Made by a program: the position numbers and the translations under genes. The notes below the pieces were generated by a model. The model had not been told where the DNA came from and searched no databases. It saw only the letters and a list, made by a program, of their open reading frames with translations. Source: an uncultured Bacteroidales bacterium (GTDB lineage Bacteria > Bacteroidota > Bacteroidia > Bacteroidales > Muribaculaceae). Taken from it: a DNA stretch of 7,050 nt. Positions 1 through 7,049 of this stretch are shown piece after piece (within the stretch, counting starts at the first letter, position 1; each line of letters begins with the position of its first letter). The stretch is from assembly GCA_947175585.1 (NCBI GenBank), contig CAMWNL010000080.1, forward strand, positions 1 to 7,050, in the 5' to 3' direction.

Positions 1-1
1 T

Positions 2-247
2 GTCCTCAACACCGGGGTCAATCGCGAAATCGCCTGAATCAATAACTTTTAAAATGTCATTGAGAGCGGCGAGCAAGATGTCGAGTTCGTCTTTTTTCAG
101 TAATCCTATAGACTCAAGCATTTGAATATGGGCCATTGATCCCATGACATCATATCGGGCGAGACGCAGATCAAGCTCCCTATCATTGCCAACGGTAAAT
201 TCTTCAATCATTTTGTCGGGCTCGAAGCCCTTGCTCCAGAGTTTCAT
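2..247 (-). CDS. argH: Argininosuccinate lyase, N-terminal part (runs off the left edge)
   Basis: Only the first 82 codons are present; the rest lies beyond base 1. ArgH splits argininosuccinate into arginine and fumarate in the cytoplasm, the last step of the pathway. I translated this stretch by hand from the ATG at 247-245. It opens with MKLWSKGF, continues with an EEFTVGNDREL segment (residues 15-25), and has DVMGSMAHIQML at residues 33-44, matching the N-terminal fumarase/aspartase-superfamily helix of ArgH (the usual D..GS.AH..ML pattern). It ends in GVED at 79-82, just where an ED-V-H motif normally follows. The start ATG shares four bases (ATGA, 247-244) with the argE stop, so the two are probably translationally coupled. 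The active-site serine loop and the C-terminal domain are not visible, so intactness cannot be judged. Confidence 0.9.
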   Translation of the reverse strand, partial: MKLWSKGFEPDKMIEEFTVGNDRELDLRLARYDVMGSMAHIQMLESIGLLKKDELDILLAALNDILKVIDSGDFAIDPGVED

Positions 248-1299
248 AACGATTTTATAAGATTATAGTAAAAGGCGATAGCCTCTTCGATTTCAGATTC
301 AAAAATAAATTCATCGGCTGTGTGACTGCGCGCCGAGTCGCCCGGACCGATTTTCAGCGCCGGAATGTTGTGGAGCAGCGCGCGGTCAGATAAGGTGGGA
401 GACACGAAAGGCTCGGCTCCGAGCTTCAAGGCAGCTTTAACCAGCGGATGGTCAATGGAAATTACCGAAGCGTTGAGACGGGTGCTACGCGGCCTGACAT
501 CAGATTGCAGGACTGACGATATGATTTCAGCCACTTCGGCGTTAGAGTAGGCATCAGTGGTGCGCACATCGGCGACAAAGTTACATGTATCGGGTATGAC
601 GTTGTGCTGGGTGCCGGCGGCAATCTGAGTGACGGAGATTTTTATGTCGCCCAATGTCTGTGACACTCTGTCAAATTTAAAATTACGGAGTGTCTCAATG
701 TCAGCAATGGCGGTATAGATGGCGTTGACGCCCTCGTTACGCGCTGCGTGACCGCTCACACCGTGGGCGGTGCAGTCGAGAACCATCAACCCTCGCTCGG
801 CAATGGCCGCATCAAGGCCTGTCGGCTCGCCGACGATTGCCATGTCGATCGTGATGCCTGACGCTCTGAATTCGTTAAGAAGAAGTTCAATGCCATCCTT
901 GCCGCTGACTTCTTCTTCGGCTGTCACAGCCAGAATAAGATTGACGTTGAGCTGCTCGTCGCGAAGTCTCAGAAATGTTTCGGTCAGCGAAACGACAGAG
1001 GCTCCGGCATCGTTGCTACCGAGTCCATATATGCGTCCGTCGCGATGGATGGGCGAGAACGGGTCGAGGGAGTAGCTTGCGGCCGGCTTAACAGTGTCGT
1101 GATGGGAGTTAAGCAGCAGGGTCGGACGCGACGGGTCGTAACTATCGCTCGCCGCCCACACATTGTTTTTGCAGCGTCGGGCCAAGACGCCGTTTGACAA
1201 CAGGAATTCTTCAATAATGGCAGCGGTCTGACCCTCCTGCCGCGACAACGAAGGAGTGGCTATAAGTTTGTCGAGGAGAGAAACAGCTCGCATTGTCAT
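244..1299 (-). CDS. argE: M20-family deacylase, probably N-succinyl(acetyl)citrulline/ornithine deacylase
   Basis: A 351-residue zinc peptidase of the M20 ArgE/DapE family. It removes the acyl group, here most likely succinyl from N-succinylcitrulline, after the transcarbamylase step. All metal and catalytic positions look intact: H66 and D68 in NSHHDTV, bridging D97 in GSNDAGA, the general base E129 and ligand E130 in TAEEEV, E158 in VGEPT, and H326 in ARSHTADEF. The dimerisation (lid) domain spans roughly residues 170-285 and includes VSGHAAR (181-187). The ATG at 1299 overlaps the argB stop as ATGA, which favours it over a second ATG two codons later at 1293. The 3' end overlaps argH in the same way. 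By sequence alone ArgE and DapE (succinyl-diaminopimelate) are hard to separate; the operon position decides for arginine synthesis. The exact acyl group is inferred from the P90-type ArgF' in the same operon. Confidence 0.9.
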   Translation of the reverse strand: MTMRAVSLLDKLIATPSLSRQEGQTAAIIEEFLLSNGVLARRCKNNVWAASDSYDPSRPTLLLNSHHDTVKPAASYSLDPFSPIHRDGRIYGLGSNDAGASVVSLTETFLRLRDEQLNVNLILAVTAEEEVSGKDGIELLLNEFRASGITIDMAIVGEPTGLDAAIAERGLMVLDCTAHGVSGHAARNEGVNAIYTAIADIETLRNFKFDRVSQTLGDIKISVTQIAAGTQHNVIPDTCNFVADVRTTDAYSNAEVAEIISSVLQSDVRPRSTRLNASVISIDHPLVKAALKLGAEPFVSPTLSDRALLHNIPALKIGPGDSARSHTADEFIFESEIEEAIAFYYNLIKSL

Positions 1300-2066
1300 T
1301 TAGTGATAGTTGTGCCGTGGTCGGCCAGGAGCCGGGCAGATGATTTGATTACAACTTTCTCAACGCCCGATTGGATAGCTTTAAAGGCATTGTCAATCTT
1401 CGGAAGCATGCCGCCGGAGATGGCTCCTGACTCTATGAGCGGTCGGTAGCTCTGAAGGTCGATGCGAGAGATTAAAGTCGACTCGTCATCGACATCGGTC
1501 AACACACCTGATTTTTCAAAGCAGAAAGTCAGAGACACAGGTGCAAGACGAGAGCACGCAACCGCGACAGCCGACGCCACAGAGTCAGCATTACAATTAA
1601 GGAGTTCGCCGTTACCGTCATGGTTAATGGCACTGAAGACCGGAGTGACGCCTTTGTCGAGAAGGCTGATGATGAAGGCGGCATTTACGCCGTCATCATT
1701 AATGTCGCCAACATAGCCGTAGTCGACAGGCTCGGGATTGCGACGAGTGGCGCGAATGACATTGCCGTCAGCACCACTGAGACCGATTGCATTACAACCC
1801 TCAGCCTGAAGCAATGCAACTATGCGCTTGTTGATGAGGCCGGCATAAACCATGGTCACAACGTCGAGAGTGGCGCGGTCAGTGACCCTGCGTCCGCCAA
1901 TCATCTTGGTCTCGATGCCGAGAGTGGCGCTAAGGCGTGTCGCTTCCTTGCCTCCACCGTGAACCAGAATCTTCTTACCGGGCATTTTGGCAAAGTCGGC
2001 AATAAAGGCTTTCAGCGCTTCAGGATTGTCGATGACGTTTCCGCCAATCTTAACTACGGTAATCAT
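1296..2066 (-). CDS. argB: N-acylglutamate kinase (acetyl- or, more likely here, succinylglutamate)
   Basis: A 256-residue amino-acid-kinase-family enzyme that phosphorylates the gamma-carboxyl of N-acylglutamate with ATP, the second step. Visible family motifs are KIGGN with K6 near the N terminus, the glycine-rich VHGGGKE loop (residues 35-41), GRRVT (58-62) for substrate binding, NCNAD (157-161), and GGMLPK ending in K223, which contacts the phosphates. The length matches the E. coli type (about 258 residues). The first strand begins at residue 2, so the extra N-terminal helix that mediates arginine inhibition in hexameric family members is absent; I infer an arginine-insensitive dimer. 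The ATG at 2066 overlaps the argF' stop (ATGA) and its own stop overlaps the argE start. Acceptance of succinylglutamate is inferred from the neighbouring ArgF', not from any residue I can point to here. Confidence 0.93.
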   Translation of the reverse strand: MITVVKIGGNVIDNPEALKAFIADFAKMPGKKILVHGGGKEATRLSATLGIETKMIGGRRVTDRATLDVVTMVYAGLINKRIVALLQAEGCNAIGLSGADGNVIRATRRNPEPVDYGYVGDINDDGVNAAFIISLLDKGVTPVFSAINHDGNGELLNCNADSVASAVAVACSRLAPVSLTFCFEKSGVLTDVDDESTLISRIDLQSYRPLIESGAISGGMLPKIDNAFKAIQSGVEKVVIKSSARLLADHGTTITK

Positions 2067-3016
2067 AGGCTTTCGAGAATACGCTTGATGACGGCCTGAG
2101 CTGAAATCTCGCGGTTGGCTGCTTCGGGGATTACTATGCTACGATCAGATTCAATGACATCATCGGTGACGATCATGTTGCGTCTGACCGGGAGGCAGTG
2201 CATGAAGAAGGCATTGTTAGTCAGCTTCATTGTGTCGGTGTCTACAGTCCAGTTGCGGTCGGTCGACAAAACTTTGCCATAGTTGGGGTCAGTGTAGGCC
2301 GACCAGTTTTTAGCGTATACGAAGTCTGCACCCTCGAAAGCTTTTTTACGGTCATATTCGACTGTAGCGCGACCGACGAATTGCGGATCGAGTTCGTAGC
2401 CTTCGGGATGTGTGATCACAAATTCGTAATCGGTCTTGTTAATCCACTCGGCAAATGAATTTGGCACGGCCTGAGGAAGCGCTTTGGGGTGTGGCGCCCA
2501 GGTCATGACGATCTTGGGTCGCTCGACGGTCTTGAACTCCTCGATAGTGATAAGATCGGCAAAACTCTGAAGCGGATGTCGCGTAGCGGCTTCCATACTG
2601 AAAACCGGTTTACCGGAGTAACGGATAAACTGCTCGATGACGCGTTCCTCGTAATCCTCGGCTTTGTCTTTGAGACCGGCAAAAGATCTGACACCAATCA
2701 TGTCGCAAAAGCTGCCCATAACGGGGATGGCTTCGAGTAGATGTTCGGGTTTGTCGCCATCCATCACCACACCTCGTTCAGTCTCAAGTTTCCATGCGCC
2801 CTGGTTGACATCAAGCACCATAACGTTCATGCCGAGATTCATCGCGGCTTTCTGAGTGCTCAGACGTGTGCGAAGACTTGAATTAAAGAAAATCATCAGC
2901 AAGGTGCGGTTCCGGCCTAAGTCAGTGTAAGCGAAACGATCGCGTTTTATTTCAAACGCTTCATCAAGAGCTTTCTTTATATCGCCGATGTCATCAGCGC
3001 ATGTGAATTTTTTCAT
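2063..3016 (-). CDS. argF': N-succinylornithine carbamoyltransferase (SOTCase type)
   Basis: A 317-residue transcarbamylase that moves a carbamoyl group from carbamoyl phosphate to N-succinylornithine, giving N-succinylcitrulline. It closely resembles, as I recall it, the structurally studied Bacteroides fragilis enzyme through most of its length. The carbamoyl-phosphate loop is NSSLRTR (residues 45-51), with HPLQSFAD at 147-154 and the HCLPVRRN motif at 273-280. The proline-rich loop WAPHPKALPQAVP (173-185) marks the acylornithine branch, which has a knotted C-terminal domain and is normally trimeric. Residue 90, in GDKPEHLLEA, is proline. From published swaps, proline here gives succinylornithine specificity in B. 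fragilis, whereas glutamate at the equivalent position gives acetylornithine specificity in Xanthomonas. It is not an ordinary ArgF/OTCase. Four-base overlaps link it to argD upstream and argB downstream. Confidence 0.95.
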   Translation of the reverse strand: MKKFTCADDIGDIKKALDEAFEIKRDRFAYTDLGRNRTLLMIFFNSSLRTRLSTQKAAMNLGMNVMVLDVNQGAWKLETERGVVMDGDKPEHLLEAIPVMGSFCDMIGVRSFAGLKDKAEDYEERVIEQFIRYSGKPVFSMEAATRHPLQSFADLITIEEFKTVERPKIVMTWAPHPKALPQAVPNSFAEWINKTDYEFVITHPEGYELDPQFVGRATVEYDRKKAFEGADFVYAKNWSAYTDPNYGKVLSTDRNWTVDTDTMKLTNNAFFMHCLPVRRNMIVTDDVIESDRSIVIPEAANREISAQAVIKRILESL

Positions 3017-4143
3017 TTTTCGTTAAGTAGATTTTGAAATTCTTTGAGGAAAATGTCGGCCTGCTCCTTGCTGAGATTCAGAGCCGGAAGGAGTCTGACG
3101 GTGGTGGCGCCGGCGCCACCTGTGAAAATATGATGGTCGAAAAGCAAACGTTTGCGCATCTCTGAAGCCGAGCCTTCGATTTCGACGCCAATCATCAGTC
3201 CGCGTCCGCGCACATCTTTGAGTTGAGGCATTTTTTTCAGTCGGTCGATGAAGTATTGACCGACTGACGCTGCATTGTCGATGAGATTCTCGTCCTCGAT
3301 GATGTCAAGAACCGAAAGCGCTGCAGCGCAGGCCAGGTGATTGCCGCCGAAGGTGGTGCCGAGCATGCCTTTACGGGCTTCGAATTCGGGAGAAATCAAC
3401 ACAGCGCCCATCGGGAAACCATTGGCTATGCCTTTTGCGCAGGTGATGATGTCGGGACGAATGCCGGAGTATTGGTGGGCAAAGAATTTGCCTGAACGAC
3501 CGTAACCCGACTGGATTTCATCAGCAATCAGCACAACACCGAGACGCTCGGTGAGATCACGGAGCTGACGCAGGAAATCATCCTCGGGCATGCGTATGCC
3601 GGCTACTCCCTGGATGCCCTCGACGATAACTGCACAAAACTCGCCACTCGCGAGATGGCGCTCAACATCGGCAATATCATTGAGCCGGGCGAACTCGACG
3701 TTAAGCGTGCGGTTAAAGGGAGACACGATGGCGGGATTGTCAGTCGCTGCGACAGCTCCCGATGTGCGTCCATGAAAAGCTTTGTCGAACGCAAGCACCT
3801 TTGACTTACCGGTATGGAAAGATGCGAGTTTTATGGCATTTTCATTAGCCTCCGCGCCGGAATTGCAAAGGAATAATGAATAGTCATCATAACCGCTAAT
3901 TTTGCCAAGGCGTCGGGCGAAGCGTGTCTGAAGCGAGTTTTGCACCGAGTTGGAGTAGAAGCCGAGGCGCGCAACCTGATCGGCGATGGCCTTGACATAG
4001 CGAGGATGAGCGTGGCCAACGGATATCACCGCATGACCGCCGTAGAGATCAAGGTAGCGGGTCCCATCGCTGTCATAGACATAGGAGCCTTCACCTCTGA
4101 CCGGCTCGATATCATAAAGAGAATAGACGTCAAATAGATTCAT
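3013..4143 (-). CDS. argD: N-acylornithine aminotransferase (class III, PLP-dependent)
   Basis: A 376-residue fold-type I, class III aminotransferase that converts N-acylglutamate semialdehyde plus glutamate to N-acylornithine plus 2-oxoglutarate. Visible features are the phosphate-binding CNSGAEANE loop (residues 93-101), FHGRT (123-127), E175 in VEGIQG, the cofactor-ring aspartate D208 in IADEIQSGYGR, the Schiff-base lysine K237 in CAKGIANG, and TTFGGNHLAC (263-272). It is slightly shorter than E. coli ArgD (about 406 residues), mostly at the N terminus, as in many Bacteroidetes homologues. The start lies 4 bp after the argC stop, and an A-rich stretch without a Shine-Dalgarno sequence precedes it. 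The 3' end overlaps argF' by ATGA. The acyl group in vivo is inferred to be succinyl; the ArgD/AstC family is known to include succinylornithine aminotransferases, so this needs no new chemistry. Confidence 0.93.
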   Translation of the reverse strand: MNLFDVYSLYDIEPVRGEGSYVYDSDGTRYLDLYGGHAVISVGHAHPRYVKAIADQVARLGFYSNSVQNSLQTRFARRLGKISGYDDYSLFLCNSGAEANENAIKLASFHTGKSKVLAFDKAFHGRTSGAVAATDNPAIVSPFNRTLNVEFARLNDIADVERHLASGEFCAVIVEGIQGVAGIRMPEDDFLRQLRDLTERLGVVLIADEIQSGYGRSGKFFAHQYSGIRPDIITCAKGIANGFPMGAVLISPEFEARKGMLGTTFGGNHLACAAALSVLDIIEDENLIDNAASVGQYFIDRLKKMPQLKDVRGRGLMIGVEIEGSASEMRKRLLFDHHIFTGGAGATTVRLLPALNLSKEQADIFLKEFQNLLNEK

Positions 4144-4147
4144 TTTC

Positions 4148-5107
4148 TTAAAATGCAGATGGTTTCAGACGGAGACCTGTTGACGGGTCAAGTCCAAACA
4201 TGATGTTCATATTTTCAACAGCCTGACCGGATGCACCTTTCAGCAGGTTGTCAATGGCAGATGCAATCAAAAGCTTGGAGCCATGTTTCTCGGGTTTGAC
4301 AATGGCTTTGTTGGTGTTGACGACCTGTTTGAGATCGACTGCACGGTCAGCGACATGAGTAAACGTTGCGTCAGCGTAGAAATCGTTATAGAGTCTGTCA
4401 ACCTCTTCCTGCGACAAGTCGCAGTCGGTGTAGACCGAAGCGAATATGCCACGGGCAAAATCGCCACGCATAGGCACAAAATTAATATCGGTCTTGAAAT
4501 CCGGCTGCAGCCGGGTAAGAGTCTGTCTTATTTCGGCGAGATGCTGATGACCGAAAGGCTTATAGATAGAGAGATTGTCGGAGCGCCAGCTGAAGTGAGT
4601 CGTCGCAGACGGTTTCACTCCGGCACCGGTCGAACCGGTTACTGCCGTGACGTGAACGTCGCTGTTAAGCAGACCGGCCGCCGCCAATGGCAGCAATGCC
4701 AGCTGGATGGCGGTAGCAAAACAACCGGGGTTGGCCACTCTGTCAGCAGCGGAAATGCGGCAGCGGTTAACTTCAGGCAGACCGTAGACATAGCCGTCGC
4801 TCTCGTCTCGATAGTCCTGGGCAAGATCAATTATTTTCAGTCCTTCGGGCATATTATTGTTCTGCCAGAACGCTGAACTCTGACCATGACCCTGGCAAAG
4901 AAAGAGAACGTCAATGTCGTTGAGATTATATGTATCGGTGAAGCGCAGGTCTGTCTCACCGATCAATCCTCCGTGGACATCACTCAGTCTGTTGCCGGCA
5001 TTGCTCTCAGAGTTGACAAAGACTATTTGAGCCTCGGGATGATTGATTAACAGACGGATGAGTTCGCCGGCTGTGTAGCCGGCTCCTCCGATGATGCCGA
5101 CTTTCAT
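4148..5107 (-). CDS. argC: N-acyl-gamma-glutamyl-phosphate reductase
   Basis: A 319-residue NADPH-dependent dehydrogenase of the aspartate-semialdehyde dehydrogenase superfamily. It reduces N-acylglutamyl 5-phosphate to the semialdehyde, the third step. The N-terminal Rossmann signature GGAGYTAGELIRLL covers residues 7-20. The catalytic cysteine is C129 in ANPGCFATA, and the active-site histidine region is PFGHQHLAEI (184-193). The GSTGAGVKPS loop (158-167) and the C-terminal return to the nucleotide domain are also present, so the protein appears complete. It is the shorter type 2-like length, with no fusion to ArgB as found in fungi. The ATG at 5107 overlaps the argG stop (ATGA), while argD follows after 4 bp, so translation is tightly linked on both sides. 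Use of the succinylated substrate is inferred from ArgF'. Confidence 0.94.
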   Translation of the reverse strand: MKVGIIGGAGYTAGELIRLLINHPEAQIVFVNSESNAGNRLSDVHGGLIGETDLRFTDTYNLNDIDVLFLCQGHGQSSAFWQNNNMPEGLKIIDLAQDYRDESDGYVYGLPEVNRCRISAADRVANPGCFATAIQLALLPLAAAGLLNSDVHVTAVTGSTGAGVKPSATTHFSWRSDNLSIYKPFGHQHLAEIRQTLTRLQPDFKTDINFVPMRGDFARGIFASVYTDCDLSQEEVDRLYNDFYADATFTHVADRAVDLKQVVNTNKAIVKPEKHGSKLLIASAIDNLLKGASGQAVENMNIMFGLDPSTGLRLKPSAF

Positions 5108-6321
5108 TTCGCGTCTTCCGCGCCGTTGCGCTTTTGAACGTTATAATAAATCTTCATCTGATTGCCGAGAATCTTGGTGAATCCCTTGACATCGTCGGCC
5201 GACCATGCTTTGTTGACCTCGCCGTACTCACCGAAATCGGTCTTCATGAGATCAAACGGAGAGTCAACCCCAACGAGAGTGTAAGAGTAGGGGCGGAGTA
5301 TGATTTCAACCGTGCCGGTGACATTGCGCTGAGAGCTTTCGAGCATAGCCTCTATATCGCGCATGACGGGCTCAAGATACTGTGCTTCGTGGAGAAACAT
5401 ACCATACCATGTAGCAACCTGGTCTTTCCAGTACAGCTGCCACTTGGTGAGAGTATGCTTTTCGAGCATCTTGTGGGCGGCGATAATCAGTATCGGGCCG
5501 GCGGCCTCAAAGCCTACACGACCTTTGATGCCGATGATTGTGTCACCGATGTGCATGTCACGGCCGATGCCGAATTTCGCTCCGAGTTCCTCGACTTTGC
5601 GGATAGCTTCGACCTTGTCATCATATTTGTGACCGTTGACAGCAGAAATTTCGCCATGCTCGAAGCTTATTGTTATGCGCTCTTCACCCCGGGCTGTGAC
5701 CTGAGAGGGATAAGCGTGTTCGGGCAATGTCTGTTCGGAGTGAAGAGTCTCCTTGCCGCCGATGCTTGTGCCCCATAGCCCTTTGTTGATGGAGTACTCC
5801 ATCTTTTTAAAGTCGGCTTCATAGCCGTGTCGCTTCAGATAGTCGATTTCATACTCCCGGGTCAGCGTCATGTCGCGAGTCGGAGTTATGATCTCGATAT
5901 CGGGAGCCATAATCTGGAATGTCAGGTCAAAGCGCACCTGGTCATTGCCGGCGCCGGTAGATCCATGGGCGATAGCGTCAGCTCCGATGCTCTTGGCATA
6001 TTCGATGATAGCCAGAGCCTGGAATATACGCTCTGACGATACACTGATAGGGTATGTGCCGTTGCGCAGGACATTACCGGCAACCATATATTTGATGCTC
6101 TTGTCATAATAGTCCTTTGTGACGTCGAGTGTGGCGTGGGACGCGGCTCCGAGCGCATTTGCTCTTGCTTCGATAGCCGCGAGTTCGTCAGCTGAAAAGC
6201 CACCTGTGTTGGCTATCGCCGTATGGACTTCATAACCTAAATCTTCAGAGAGATATTTTACTGCAAATGATGTGTCAAGGCCTCCGCTGAAGGCTAACAC
6301 AACCTTTTTCTTCTTTTCCAT
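5104..6321 (-). CDS. argG: Argininosuccinate synthase
   Basis: A 405-residue N-type ATP pyrophosphatase that joins citrulline and aspartate to give argininosuccinate, the penultimate step. The PP-loop FSGGLDTS is at residues 11-18. RNGTYPISVSSER (86-98) and the family signature GSTGAGNDQVRFD (120-132), which bind citrulline, aspartate and the adenylate, are intact. The length is typical of the family (about 400 residues), and the C-terminal tetramerisation helix appears to be included. The lysine-rich start MEKKKK is at the ATG 6321-6319. Upstream is a 40-bp spacer with C6T6 and an alternating TA tract on the coding strand and no Shine-Dalgarno sequence. It is the first gene after the GNAT, although it acts seventh in the pathway, so operon order does not follow reaction order. 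The 3' end overlaps argC by ATGA. Confidence 0.96.
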   Translation of the reverse strand: MEKKKKVVLAFSGGLDTSFAVKYLSEDLGYEVHTAIANTGGFSADELAAIEARANALGAASHATLDVTKDYYDKSIKYMVAGNVLRNGTYPISVSSERIFQALAIIEYAKSIGADAIAHGSTGAGNDQVRFDLTFQIMAPDIEIITPTRDMTLTREYEIDYLKRHGYEADFKKMEYSINKGLWGTSIGGKETLHSEQTLPEHAYPSQVTARGEERITISFEHGEISAVNGHKYDDKVEAIRKVEELGAKFGIGRDMHIGDTIIGIKGRVGFEAAGPILIIAAHKMLEKHTLTKWQLYWKDQVATWYGMFLHEAQYLEPVMRDIEAMLESSQRNVTGTVEIILRPYSYTLVGVDSPFDLMKTDFGEYGEVNKAWSADDVKGFTKILGNQMKIYYNVQKRNGAEDAK

Positions 6322-6361
6322 AGATAAAAAAGGGGGGATATATATATTATGTGTAAGGTAA
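6322..6361 (-). other. Low-complexity GNAT-argG spacer
   Basis: This is the only sizeable gap inside the operon. On the transcribed (minus) strand it runs from the GNAT stop through an alternating TA tract (opposite 6338-6347), then six C (6337-6332) and six T (6331-6326), and finally ATCT before the argG ATG. I see no GC-rich hairpin, so it is not a terminator, and no AGGAGG-like site. I could not find a TTTG/TAnnTTTG pair that would make it an internal promoter. Its A/T-rich, unstructured ribosome-entry region fits the usual Bacteroidetes start context, but the back-to-back homopolymers are unusual. Confidence 0.6.
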
Positions 6362-6982
6362 TTATTTCTTAAGTCGCAGGACTTTGCCGATTTTGTTTTT
6401 CAGCATAATCATGTAAGGGGTGGCACGAGTGGCATTTTCCACCGGGTTCTTCGGGTCAAAAAGCATGCCTGTGCAGAGACACATTCGTCGGTTATTGCGT
6501 TGCAATATATCGTAATTTACGCAGCCCTGACATCCCTGCCAGAACTCTTCGTCATCGGTCAGTTCTGAAAATGTGACCGGCTTGTAGCCCATGCGAGAGT
6601 TGAGCTTCATAACCGGAAGCGATGTGGTGATACTGAATATCTTTGCGAAAGGGAAGCGCATTCTCGCGAGCTCAAATGTCTTCTCCTTAATGCGTGCAGC
6701 GAGACCGAGATGACGGTATTCAGGGTCAACGATCAGACCGGATGTAGCGACAAAATCACCGTGTCCCCAACATTCGATGTAGCTGAAGCCCACTAACTTG
6801 TCTCCATGAAGAGCCACGACGGCCTTGCCGCCGGTGATTTTGGCCGAAATATATTCATTGGAGCGTCGGGCGATGCCTGTGCCTCGTTGTAAAGCGGATT
6901 CGTAGATGAGGTCACAGATGTGAGGTGCATGCACGGCATGCTTCTCTTCGGCAAACGCCACGGTAATATCGTCTATATTCAT
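6362..6982 (-). CDS. GNAT acyltransferase, probable N-acylglutamate (N-succinylglutamate) synthase
   Basis: A 206-residue single-domain GNAT that heads the operon. It probably transfers an acyl group from acyl-CoA, likely succinyl-CoA, to glutamate, the first step of the pathway. The acyl-CoA site is visible in motif A: LIVDPEYRHLGLAARIKE at residues 83-100, with R90-H-L-G-L-A as the pyrophosphate loop. The GNAT fold spans about residues 5-135, and SRMGYKPV (129-136) is the usual final segment. A C-terminal extension of about 70 residues carries C151/C154 (CQGC) and C168/C170 (CLC), possibly a metal site, and ends in a basic tail. It lacks the amino-acid-kinase domain of classical ArgA. From memory, genetic work in B. 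thetaiotaomicron assigned the GNAT beside argG to this first step. The start is the ATG at 6982, with an A-rich upstream region and a promoter. Without the operon context it would be only a generic acetyltransferase. Confidence 0.8.
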   Translation of the reverse strand: MNIDDITVAFAEEKHAVHAPHICDLIYESALQRGTGIARRSNEYISAKITGGKAVVALHGDKLVGFSYIECWGHGDFVATSGLIVDPEYRHLGLAARIKEKTFELARMRFPFAKIFSITTSLPVMKLNSRMGYKPVTFSELTDDEEFWQGCQGCVNYDILQRNNRRMCLCTGMLFDPKNPVENATRATPYMIMLKNKIGKVLRLKK

Positions 6983-7018
6983 TTCAATCTTTACCTGAGC
7001 TTTCTAAATCAATTGTTT

Positions 7019-7049
7019 TAAATGTATGTTATGATAAAAAACGCACAAA
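7019..7049 (-). promoter_or_regulatory. Candidate Bacteroidetes-type promoter for the arg operon
   Basis: On the minus strand, TTTG (7049-7046) is followed by a 19-base spacer and TACATTTA (7026-7019). The primary sigma factor consensus of Bacteroides is a -33 TTTG and a -7 TAnnTTTG about 19-21 bases apart, so every fixed position fits except the last base of the -7 box. A transcript would begin near 7012, leaving a leader of roughly 30 bases before the GNAT ATG, too short for a riboswitch or attenuator. The -33 box lies one base from the window edge, so upstream operators cannot be seen. I saw no clear ArgR-type palindrome. Confidence 0.5.

Noticed and set aside
1620..2099. A 159-codon plus-strand open frame opposite argB and the argF' end
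   Set aside because: It crosses the argB/argF' junction on the antisense strand and its product resembles no family I know.
2063..3016. Ordinary ornithine or N-acetylornithine carbamoyltransferase
   Set aside because: The proline-rich loop at residues 173-185 excludes ordinary OTCase, and proline rather than glutamate at residue 90 argues against the acetyl-specific form.
4283..4876. A 197-codon plus-strand open frame opposite argC
   Set aside because: It is fully antisense to an intact argC, with no recognisable domain and no promoter that I could see.
5134..5778. A 214-codon plus-strand open frame opposite argG
   Set aside because: It lies wholly within argG, shows no recognisable domain, and argG has all its family motifs in the other strand. 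It is a shadow frame favoured by the codon use of the real gene.
6326..6337. Homopolymer tract before argG as an intrinsic terminator
   Set aside because: No GC-rich inverted repeat precedes the T run on the coding strand, and it lies between two genes of one pathway.
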